From: Candidatus Sulfotelmatobacter sp.
GTDB taxonomy: Bacteria; Acidobacteriota; Terriglobia; Terriglobales; SbA1
DNA length: 7,554 bases
Direction: 5' to 3'
Assembly: GCA_030151135.1 (NCBI GenBank)
Contig: JASLEQ010000123.1
Coordinates: 1 to 7,554, forward strand
The notes beneath the pieces were generated by a model. It had not been told where the DNA came from. It made no database searches and worked only from the letters and a program-made list of their open reading frames with translations. Of the stretch, positions 1-4,980 are shown piece after piece (within the stretch, counting starts at the first letter, position 1; each line of letters starts with the position of its first letter). The position numbers and the translations under genes were made by a program.

Positions 1-656
1 TCGAGAAAGACGGCAGGAAGCTCATTGCGCAAGCCGACCGCAACGGCTACTTCTATGTCATCGATCGCGCTAACGGAAAGCTGATCTCGGCGACTCCGTA
101 CGGAAAGACAACGTGGAGCGATTCCAAAGACGCCGAGGGCCGGCCCGTCGCCAACAGGAACGCCTCACCCACGCTCGAAGGACACACCGTCTGCCCCGGC
201 GCGCTCGGCACCACCAACTACATGCCGCCGGCTTACAACCCGCAAACCGGGTTGTTCTACGTGACCGCGCGCGATCAGTGCGACATCTTCAGCACCGCGC
301 CCCAGCCTTACGAACCCGGCCACGCTTTTTACGGCAGCGCCTACTTCCCCTCGGAAGAAGCCGAACCATACCTCGGATTTCTCAAAGCCATCGATCCCGT
401 TACCGGAGAGATAAAGCAGAAATTTCAGCACACATCGCCGACCTGGTCGGGCGTTCTCTCCACCGCCGGCGGCCTGGTGTTCAGTGGCGACGCCGAAGGA
501 AACTTCATCGCCTTCGATGCCGCATCGCTCAAGCCGCTCTGGCACTTCCAAATGGGAGGCGCCGTCTACGCCGGCCCCATGGCATTCGCCGTTGACGGAA
601 AGCAATACGTTGCCATCGCCGCCGGCAGCGCAATCTATGCATTCGCATTACCTTGA
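1..656 (+). CDS. PQQ-dependent (quinoprotein) alcohol dehydrogenase, 3' end (5' end outside window)
   Basis: This is a partial gene whose reading frame is open from position 3 to the TGA at 654-656, giving about 217 residues of the C-terminal part. It is read as an eight-bladed beta-propeller quinoprotein that oxidises alcohols with PQQ in the periplasm. Visible family features are the PQQ/tryptophan-docking type blades 'NGYFYVIDRANGKL', 'TTNYMPPAYNPQTGLFYV', 'TWSGVLSTAGGLVFSGD' followed by 'GNFIAFDAASLKPLW', and the terminal 'YVAIAAGSAIYAF'. These match the C-terminal half of the methanol/ethanol dehydrogenase family. No cytochrome c motif (CxxCH) follows, so electrons would pass to a separate cytochrome. 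The catalytic Asp and the metal ligands lie upstream of the window, so calcium- and lanthanide-type enzymes cannot be told apart and no gene symbol is given. The shorter ORFs in the other frames here are shadows. Confidence 0.9.
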   Translation, partial: EKDGRKLIAQADRNGYFYVIDRANGKLISATPYGKTTWSDSKDAEGRPVANRNASPTLEGHTVCPGALGTTNYMPPAYNPQTGLFYVTARDQCDIFSTAPQPYEPGHAFYGSAYFPSEEAEPYLGFLKAIDPVTGEIKQKFQHTSPTWSGVLSTAGGLVFSGDAEGNFIAFDAASLKPLWHFQMGGAVYAGPMAFAVDGKQYVAIAAGSAIYAFALP

Positions 657-660
657 TGGA

Positions 661-685
661 ACGCAAGCCTTGCTTTGCTTGGCGT
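661..685 (+). terminator. Possible weak stem-loop after the dehydrogenase gene
   Basis: Four bases after the stop codon, ACGCAAGC (661-668) can pair with GCTT (677-680) plus GCGT (682-685) around one bulged G, with an 8-nt loop. The position fits a transcription end, but no T-run follows, so it could equally be a 3' stability hairpin. The downstream spacer also holds a perfect 12-bp palindrome, CGCGCATGCGCG, at 707-718, whose role is unknown. Confidence 0.3.
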
Positions 686-775
686 CCGTGCCCATTCGAC
701 ATCGGTCGCGCATGCGCGCATCCGTCTACATCAATCGCTCACCTGTTGCTTATCGCGGTACTCCAAAATCCCCGA

Positions 776-805
776 TTGACGCCGCATTCCGTTTCGTTTT
801 ATTCT
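776..805 (+). promoter_or_regulatory. Sigma70-like promoter for the structured RNA
   Basis: TTGACG at 776-781 (5 of 6 to the -35 consensus) and TATTCT at 800-805 (4 of 6 to the -10 consensus) are separated by 18 bp. The expected start of transcription is near 811-813, just before the first strand of the long-range closing helix at 821. This placement is the main reason to believe both the promoter and an independent transcript. Confidence 0.5.
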
Positions 806-833
806 GCGCTTACACCGGAAAGGAGGTGGTCTG

Positions 834-896
834 ATGACAAGTTCTGATGGCAGTAGTAGAGGTACAAAAAGACCAGGTGAGGTGGCTGAGACTTAG
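834..896 (+). CDS. Possible 20-residue peptide inside the structured RNA
   Basis: An ATG at 834 lies 7 nt after GGAGG within a full-strength Shine-Dalgarno stretch (AAAGGAGGTGG, 819-829). It opens a 20-codon frame ending at TAG 894-896. The peptide is hydrophilic (starts MTSSDGSSRG, ends GEVAET), with no signal peptide or membrane segment, and I do not recognise it. The ribosome site is the strongest in the window, yet it forms the 5' strand of the RNA's closing helix, so translation would depend on which fold is adopted. A second ATG in another frame (847) opens a basic 44-residue frame ending at 981, without its own Shine-Dalgarno. The Shine-Dalgarno resemblance may be only a structural helix, so confidence is low. 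Confidence 0.28.
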   Translation: MTSSDGSSRGTKRPGEVAET

Positions 897-1080
897 AGCT
901 GGTTGCTCTAAGCGGGGCTTTGAGAGCGGAATTCGCAAGGACCGCATTCGAGGCTACAGCCCGCGTACTTACGGTGAGTAAGGTTTGTATCCGCCTGACG
1001 CAGGTCGGTCAGGAGCCCGGAGTTGCCGAAGAGGCCACGTAGAGTGACCACCTCTTGGTCAATCCACAACAGTCCACCGG

Positions 1081-1116
1081 ACGGCCCGCAGCGCAAGCTG
1101 TGGGCCGTTTGTATTT
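1081..1116 (+). terminator. Intrinsic terminator of the structured RNA
   Basis: ACGGCCCGCAGC (1081-1092) pairs over 12 bp (one G-U) with GCTGTGGGCCGT (1097-1108) around a GCAA tetraloop (1093-1096). The T-rich tail TTTGTATTT follows. It ends 26 nt before the 3' end of the convergent YncE-like gene. The T-run is on the plus-strand side only, so it terminates plus-strand transcription. Confidence 0.85.
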
Positions 1117-1142
1117 AGAAGCAACTTCTTGAACCCCCGCCC

Positions 1143-2159
1143 TCACTTCCGCCCCACTACCACAATCATGAAGCTGTCGGGCTTGGCTTTCGGACGCTCG
1201 CCCGCCTTCGCCTCCTCAAACTCCGCCGTTGGCAAGTAAATCTTGTGCGTCGTGGTGTCCACATCCATCGTCCTCGCACCTAAAGCGGTGGTCACCGTCT
1301 GCGTCACGTCCCACTTCCCGTCCTTTTCTTGCACAACCGTGAGATGGCCATCGCGGCAACTTGCGAATGCCTGCTGCCCGTCCCACCGTGTCGCATCCAC
1401 TCCCGCCCCAATCGGCAAATCGGCAACAATCTTTCCGTCATCCGTGCTCATGACGATCATCTTCTGCGGCTTGCGGCATCCGATGAATAGCCGGTGGTTC
1501 TTTGCATCGATCGACAATCCCACCGGAGTTCCGCCCGGAGCGACCGGCCAATGGGCCAGCACTTTGCGCGACTTCAGGTCCACCACCGCAACCTGGTCCT
1601 TGTCTTCCAGATTCACATACGCCTTGCCGGTTCCGTCTGCAGCCAGAAATTCCGGCTTGCCGCCAAGATCAATCGACTCGATCGACGCCGACTTCGGATC
1701 CGCGTCCGCCTTGAGCACAACCAGCGCTCCCGCATCGCCCGCGCCCGAGAGCACCAGCCCGGTCGACTTGTCATAAATAATTCCGTCGGTATCGTCTTTC
1801 GAAGCCACGGTTCCCAGCACCGCATTGGTCTTCAAATCGAAGATCACAATCGCGCCCGCGCCGTCACTGATGAATCCGCGGCCAACCTCGGTAGCCAGCG
1901 CGACTCCGTGATTGTGCTTCTGTCCCGGAACGTCGGCGATGATCTTCCCCGAATCCGCGTCAATCACCATCGTATGGGTGCTCCGCGGAACATACAGCCG
2001 ATGACTCTGCGCATCCACCGTGATGTAGTCGTACCCGCCTTCTCCCCCAACATGAAACGTGTTTTCTACGGCCCACTCGCCTTGCGCGACGGCTCGGCCC
2101 CCAAGCACAACACAAACCAGCGCGATCACCAATAACGAAAATAGCTTTCGTAAAGACAT
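1143..2159 (-). CDS. Secreted YncE-like (YVTN family) beta-propeller protein
   Basis: A 338-residue protein with a Sec signal peptide: basic start MSLRK, a hydrophobic core at residues 6-20, and a likely cleavage after AVA at 25. The rest reads as a seven-bladed propeller. Each blade has the pattern (hydrophobic)-D-x-(4-6)-LY/IY followed by a strand and 'D..SGK'-type turns, for example 'YITVDAQSHRLYVP', 'AYVNLEDKDQVAVVDLKSRK', 'LSIDAKNHRLFIG' and 'MDVDTTTHKIYLPT' near the C-terminus. Such proteins are exported to the periplasm or cell surface. Their ligand is usually unknown, although YncE of Escherichia coli binds DNA in vitro. The start is supported by AAAGG at 2167-2171, 7 nt upstream. It is transcribed alone, divergent from the HTH gene and convergent with the structured-RNA unit. 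No catalytic residues can be assigned. Confidence 0.88.
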   Translation of the reverse strand: MSLRKLFSLLVIALVCVVLGGRAVAQGEWAVENTFHVGGEGGYDYITVDAQSHRLYVPRSTHTMVIDADSGKIIADVPGQKHNHGVALATEVGRGFISDGAGAIVIFDLKTNAVLGTVASKDDTDGIIYDKSTGLVLSGAGDAGALVVLKADADPKSASIESIDLGGKPEFLAADGTGKAYVNLEDKDQVAVVDLKSRKVLAHWPVAPGGTPVGLSIDAKNHRLFIGCRKPQKMIVMSTDDGKIVADLPIGAGVDATRWDGQQAFASCRDGHLTVVQEKDGKWDVTQTVTTALGARTMDVDTTTHKIYLPTAEFEEAKAGERPKAKPDSFMIVVVGRK

Positions 2160-2244
2160 GAGGCATCCTTTCGATCTCCAACCAAAATAAGCTCGAAGAT
2201 CACAGCCCCATCACTGTAGACCTCGAATATGAAAGAAACCTGAA

Positions 2245-2271
2245 GACCGGCGCTCAAGTAGTGTGCCGGTC
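2245..2271. repeat. 7-bp inverted repeat in the divergent spacer
   Basis: GACCGGC (2245-2251) and GCCGGTC (2265-2271) are exact inverted copies around 13 nt. They lie between the divergent YncE-like and HTH genes, about 90 bp upstream of the YncE-like start, so an operator or a leader hairpin is possible. Nothing shows which. Confidence 0.3.
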
Positions 2272-2372
2272 GAGACCCGGTGCATAATCGACAAAAATGC
2301 GATTCTTCGCGGTGCTCACCCACCGAAAGTCATCCAAGTGTCTGGCATCCCCCGCCAAGTTGTGAGATCCGC

Positions 2373-2388
2373 ATCGCGAATTCGCGAT
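2373..2388. promoter_or_regulatory. Perfect 16-bp palindrome upstream of the HTH gene, candidate operator
   Basis: ATCGCGAATTCGCGAT is a perfect 16-bp palindrome, 51 bp before the chosen HTH start and in the spacer shared with the divergent YncE-like gene. Its size and dyad symmetry suit a dimeric DNA-binding protein. Autoregulation by the adjacent HTH protein is an inference. Confidence 0.4.
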
Positions 2389-2439
2389 TTTCAACAATTG
2401 ACCCGCAATCGGAGTAGACTCGGATCACTTGGTTTTCGA

Positions 2440-2904
2440 ATGCCCCTGCAGAAAATCACGGAACCTGAAATCCTCAGTGGATGGAAGGACATTGCGAATT
2501 ACATGGGACGCGGAGTTCGTACCGTCCAGCGCTACGAGCGCGAACTGGGATTGCCCATCCGCCGTCCCGCCGGAAAAGTCAGCGGGTCCGTAATTGCCAC
2601 AAAAGTTGAGATTGACGCCTGGATCACTGCGGCCCCTCTTCGCAAGAAATTCACCGTGTCTTTTCCTGCCCCGGACAATACGGAGCTGATCAAGGAATTC
2701 CGCCAGCAGGTTGCCGAGTTGCACCGGCTGCGCGTGGAAGCCGCGCAATCGCGAGCCGACATGAGCGCCCCGCGGAAAGCTTTGCGGGAATCAATTCGAT
2801 TGCTCCGGCAAACGCTTCGTCTCTCGAAAGAAATAAACAGTCATCTCCAGGGCCGGGGGCGGGCAGAAGTCCTCATCTTCGATTCCAAAAGAAGAGTGGG
2901 CTAA
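2440..2904 (+). CDS. Small HTH transcriptional regulator with C-terminal coiled coil
   Basis: A 154-residue protein counted from the ATG at 2440. Residues 10-62 form an excisionase/MerR-like helix-turn-helix: 'ILSGWKDIANYMGRGVRTVQ' continues to 'RYERELGLPIRRPAGK' and 'VIATKVEIDAWI'. This motif is extremely common in Acidobacteriota, usually as the N-terminal module of larger regulators. Residues about 81-135 (ELIKEFRQQVAELHRLRVEA, LRESIRLLRQTLRLSKEI) look like one or two amphipathic helices suited to dimerisation. The frame is open back to GTG 2263, but the residues encoded upstream of 2440 do not resemble the family, and no start has a clear Shine-Dalgarno, so the start is uncertain. No sensor or TPR domain follows, so this is a short stand-alone form. 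The palindrome at 2373-2388 is a natural candidate target. Confidence 0.75.
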   Translation: MPLQKITEPEILSGWKDIANYMGRGVRTVQRYERELGLPIRRPAGKVSGSVIATKVEIDAWITAAPLRKKFTVSFPAPDNTELIKEFRQQVAELHRLRVEAAQSRADMSAPRKALRESIRLLRQTLRLSKEINSHLQGRGRAEVLIFDSKRRVG

Positions 2905-3237
2905 TTCCAGCCGCCGCGCGAACATCCACTCGCTCTCTCCACCGGGCGTCGTGATCACCACTCCATCAAGAATAGCGGCGGATTCAACCGTAACCGTTAA
3001 AGCGGACTGAATGCACGGACGGCCGCAAGGGCCGAGCCCTTCGCCGTCTGTTGACGCGCCCAATCAATTTTCTTTTCTCCACTGAGTTCCGTGGGATAAA
3101 GTATCAACCGCTGGTATCGCTGTGGAAGAAGATCGCCGTTCCGTCCAGAGCATTGGACGAGAACGCTGGTGGGCCAGGGGGTTCCGGCGCAACCCTTACG
3201 CGTATTCAGGCGTCGAAATAACTTTTCGGAGCGAAAC
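2905..3237. other. 333-nt spacer without a supported gene
   Basis: Between the HTH and MEDS genes the only clear structure is the hairpin at 3015-3051. Two minus-strand open frames (2791-3063 and 2997-3239) cross the spacer, overlap each other in different frames and run into the flanking genes; neither matches a family I know. No convincing promoter was found, although TTGACG occurs at 3051-3056 without a good -10. Confidence 0.5.
3015..3051. repeat. Large imperfect hairpin between HTH and MEDS genes
   Basis: ACGGACGGC (3015-3023) pairs over 9 bp (one G-T) with GCCGTCTGT (3043-3051). After a small internal loop, AAGGGC (3027-3032) pairs with GCCCTT (3036-3041) around CGA. It lies 110 nt after the HTH stop. 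The T-rich stretch (ATTTTCTTTT, 3067-3076) comes about 15 nt later, too far for a standard terminator, so a processing hairpin or a dispersed palindromic repeat is equally possible. Confidence 0.45.
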
Positions 3238-3813
3238 ATGGCTGGTCAAATTGCCCCCTTCCTCAGCGAGAACCTGAGACTTGGCGATCATGTGGCTTTT
3301 TTCTTCAAAACCAACGCGGAACGGCTCGCGTTCGTCATTCCATACATGGTCCGTGGCATCGAAGACCGTGAACGCTGCGTTTATATCGCTCATGAAAATA
3401 CTCTGACAGAAATTCGCAAGGAGTTCCGGGAGGCGGGCATTGATGTGGACGCAGCAGCCGCTAGCGGAGCCCTTAGCATCGTTACCACCCACGATACCTA
3501 TCTCCGCCATGGGATTTTTGAGCCGGAGAGAATGATCGCCGATCTCGACCGGGACGTCCGGTTCGCGCTTCAGATGGGCTTCTCCGGCCTACGCGTCACC
3601 GGAGAAATGTCATGGGCTCTGGATCTGCCCTACGCTCTGAGCCGCCTCTGCGAATATGAACGGGAATTGTGCCGCCGCTGGCCCTCACAGCTGGGTGGGC
3701 TCTGCCAATACAATGAATCGCTCTTTACACCTCAAGTGGTCGATAAAATGGCGGGCTGTCATTGCGTCGCCGTGCGCGACGGAAGCATTAACCGCCAGCA
3801 TGTTCACCATTAG
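3238..3813 (+). CDS. Stand-alone MEDS-domain (DcmR-type sensory) protein
   Basis: A 191-residue protein starting at ATG 3238, with GGAG at 3228-3231 six bases upstream. Nearly the whole length matches the MEDS domain (methanogen/methylotroph DcmR sensory domain), a P-loop-like fold thought to sense small hydrocarbon-related ligands. Family hallmarks in order are 'LGDHVAFFFKTNAERLAFVI' (15-34), 'RGIEDRERCVYIAHEN' (39-54), 'FREAGIDVDAA' (63-73), 'GALSIVTTHDTYLRHGIFEP' (77-96), 'GLRVTGEMSWAL' (117-128), the conserved YERE (140-143) and 'LCQYNESLFTPQVV' (155-168). MEDS domains are often joined to an HTH (as in DcmR) or a histidine kinase; here there is no output domain, so it must act through a partner. 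The nearby HTH gene, on the same strand 333 nt upstream, is one candidate. The ligand cannot be predicted. Confidence 0.88.
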   Translation: MAGQIAPFLSENLRLGDHVAFFFKTNAERLAFVIPYMVRGIEDRERCVYIAHENTLTEIRKEFREAGIDVDAAAASGALSIVTTHDTYLRHGIFEPERMIADLDRDVRFALQMGFSGLRVTGEMSWALDLPYALSRLCEYERELCRRWPSQLGGLCQYNESLFTPQVVDKMAGCHCVAVRDGSINRQHVHH

Positions 3814-4158
3814 CAGTCGGCTTCGTTGGGGTTTTCCACAGAAATAATTCCGTCTGTGTGACGGATGACCTTTACTGAGAAATCCAGAAAGCGAACAATG
3901 ATCAAGGCGCCCAGAACGCCAGAAGCCTTCTTTGACAATCGTGGGAAGCTGAGAACACCAGTAAAGACCAGTCGGACAGAGACTCGCGGGGACATCTTGC
4001 TAAGTTAATTGTTTTCAATATTTTACATATAAGTTATTTAGAATCAAATATTTGAAGGCCGCACTACAGTCGGCGCTTAACTAAACAATTGAAAATAAAT
4101 AACTTGTTCGACACTCCTATATTTATTTTTTCATCACTATCTGCCCAAAACACACTGT

Positions 4159-4216
4159 AAGTGCTTTATTTTGAATATTTTGCCTACAAGTCCTTTGTCC
4201 TGAATATTTTAGCGCC
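4159..4216. repeat. Two tandem imperfect 29-bp repeats
   Basis: Unit 1 (4159-4187) and unit 2 (4188-4216) agree at 21 of 29 positions. Both share AAGT-C-CTTT-T and the exact decamer TGAATATTTT (4172-4181 and 4201-4210). A third partial copy of the core, AATATTTTA, occurs at 4017-4025. They lie 135 bp upstream of the zinc-ribbon gene and may be protein-binding sites or a local duplication. Confidence 0.55.
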
Positions 4217-4239
4217 CATCGCCGGGACCGATAACCCAC

Positions 4240-4257
4240 AAACTGCTGAAACTGCTG
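4240..4257. repeat. Perfect tandem 9-mer (AAACTGCTG twice)
   Basis: AAACTGCTG occurs at 4240-4248 and again immediately at 4249-4257. It lies between the 29-bp repeats and the zinc-ribbon gene. Its function is unknown; it could be simple replication slippage. Confidence 0.5.
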
Positions 4258-4350
4258 CACTTCCCAGCACCCCCTATAAAAAAAGTTTTCGGTGGTCTTC
4301 ATCACCTTTCGCGCCGAAGGCCTGCGGTTTTCATCTGTATATTTGGTGCA

Positions 4351-4980
4351 ATGACCAAGACCCCAGACCATGAACGTGAAAGAATCGCCGACTCCTATGC
4401 CAGGCTCTCCGATGGAGAAGTGGAAAAAATTGCGGGCGAGGCTGACGAGTTGACGGATGCGGCCCGCGAGGTGCTGCGGACCGAAATTGCCCGGCGCGGC
4501 TTAGGCCTCGAATTGACGGAACGCCCAGCCACTGAGCACCCGGAATTCCGGCAGCCTGTTACATTGCGAAAGTTCAGAGACTTGCCGGAAGCATTGCTGG
4601 CGAAGGGCAGCTTGGAATCGGCTGGGATTGAATGCTCGCTGGGCGATGACAACATGGTTCGGCTGGACTGGTTTTACTCCAATGCAATTGGAGGCATTAA
4701 ATTGCTGGTTCGCCGGGACGACGTGGAAGCCGCCGAGCAAGTGCTGGCAGAGCCGATTCCGGAGCATTTCGAAGTTTCCGACGTCGGAGATTTTGAGCAG
4801 CCACGATGTCCTAAGTGCGGCTCGCTCGATGTCAGTTTCCAGGAGTCCGATCCCGCGGCCTATCTGAGCATGGCCGTCAACGTGCCGCTCCCCTTTCGCC
4901 GTCCCGCCTGGCGTTGTCGCGCTTGCAACGCCGAATGGGAAGCGGATGAAGCCGCAGGTTCCCCGCTCTCACCGCCCTAG
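4351..4980 (+). CDS. DUF2007-like putative signal-transducing protein with C-terminal zinc ribbon
   Basis: A 209-residue cytoplasmic protein. Residues 16-51 (YARLSDGEVEKIAGEADELT, then AAREVLRTEIARRGL) form a short helical module that I associate with this group of acidobacterial proteins. Residues about 70-134 look like a DUF2007 'signal-transducing' domain: 'KFRDLPEALLAKGSLESAGI' and 'IGGIKLLVRRDDVEAAEQVL' are the typical two ends. The C-terminus carries a zinc ribbon with CPKC (C153, C156) and CRAC (C189, C192), separated by a loop rich in hydrophobic residues. No enzyme motif is visible; the biological role is unknown. ATG 4351 is the only reasonable start. No Shine-Dalgarno precedes it, and TATATT at 4338-4343 sits where a -10 would be for a leaderless message. 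Its end overlaps the convergent Nudix gene by 12 nt. Confidence 0.75.
   Translation: MTKTPDHERERIADSYARLSDGEVEKIAGEADELTDAAREVLRTEIARRGLGLELTERPATEHPEFRQPVTLRKFRDLPEALLAKGSLESAGIECSLGDDNMVRLDWFYSNAIGGIKLLVRRDDVEAAEQVLAEPIPEHFEVSDVGDFEQPRCPKCGSLDVSFQESDPAAYLSMAVNVPLPFRRPAWRCRACNAEWEADEAAGSPLSPP

Larger units (their letters stand above)
812..1117 (+). ncRNA. Candidate structured RNA of about 305 nt, family not recognised
   Basis: This spacer has no convincing conventional protein gene but dense secondary structure between a promoter and an intrinsic terminator. An 11-bp closing helix joins 821-831 with 1046-1056 (10 Watson-Crick pairs and one G-U). Inside are an 8-bp perfect hairpin CTTAGAGC/GCTCTAAG (892-899 with 905-912), a helix GGGCT/AGCCC (915-919 with 958-962), a hairpin within it (926-929 with 942-945, then 932-934 with 939-941) capped by a GCAA tetraloop at 935-938, CTTAC/GTAAG (968-972 with 978-982), CCTGAC/GTCAGG (994-999 with 1008-1013), and GTGGC/GCCAC (882-886 with 1034-1038). 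I looked for RNase P (GAGGAAAGTC), tmRNA, SRP, 6S, cobalamin and c-di-GMP riboswitch signatures and found none. An Acidobacteriota-specific RNA class is plausible. The helices are read by eye, not folded by energy. Confidence 0.6.
3814..4350. other. 537-nt spacer, with an AT-rich island at about 4000-4220
   Basis: No well-supported gene lies here. GC is about 30% over 4001-4200 (60 of 200 by count), far below the flanking genes. The island holds a 12-bp palindrome TCAAATATTTGA (4044-4055), an exact 10-bp inverted repeat (AAGTTATTTA at 4031-4040 and its complement at 4096-4105), two tandem 29-bp units (4159-4216) and a tandem 9-mer (4240-4257). Near its left end two hairpins that exclude each other share bases: CACAGA/TCTGTG (3837-3842 with 3853-3858) and TCCGTC/GACGGA (3849-3854 with 3860-3865). 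A minus-strand frame at 3810-3995 (61 codons) lacks a ribosome site and is not called. Confidence 0.6.

Noticed and set aside
113..605. Long frames on both strands inside the dehydrogenase gene
   Set aside because: They are out-of-frame shadows with Arg/Pro-rich, low-complexity products, while the third frame gives a clear quinoprotein.
831..837. CTGATGA, the first core box of a hammerhead ribozyme, in the structured RNA
   Set aside because: No GAAA box follows anywhere in 838-1060 and the flanking stems of a hammerhead are not present.
908..1096. 62-codon minus-strand open frame across the structured RNA
   Set aside because: It runs antisense through the hairpins and into the terminator stem, has no ribosome site, and its apparent openness is explained by the structured RNA's base composition.
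1243..2135. Plus-strand frames of up to 213 codons opposite the YncE-like gene
   Set aside because: They are antisense shadows of a well-supported propeller protein with a signal peptide.
2263..2439. N-terminal extension of the HTH protein from GTG 2263
   Set aside because: The added residues do not resemble the family's N-terminus, and this stretch contains the palindrome typical of a control region.
2791..3239. Two overlapping minus-strand frames that might be a frameshifted old gene
   Set aside because: The frames overlap the ends of the HTH and MEDS genes, show no family resemblance, and joining them needs an arbitrary shift.
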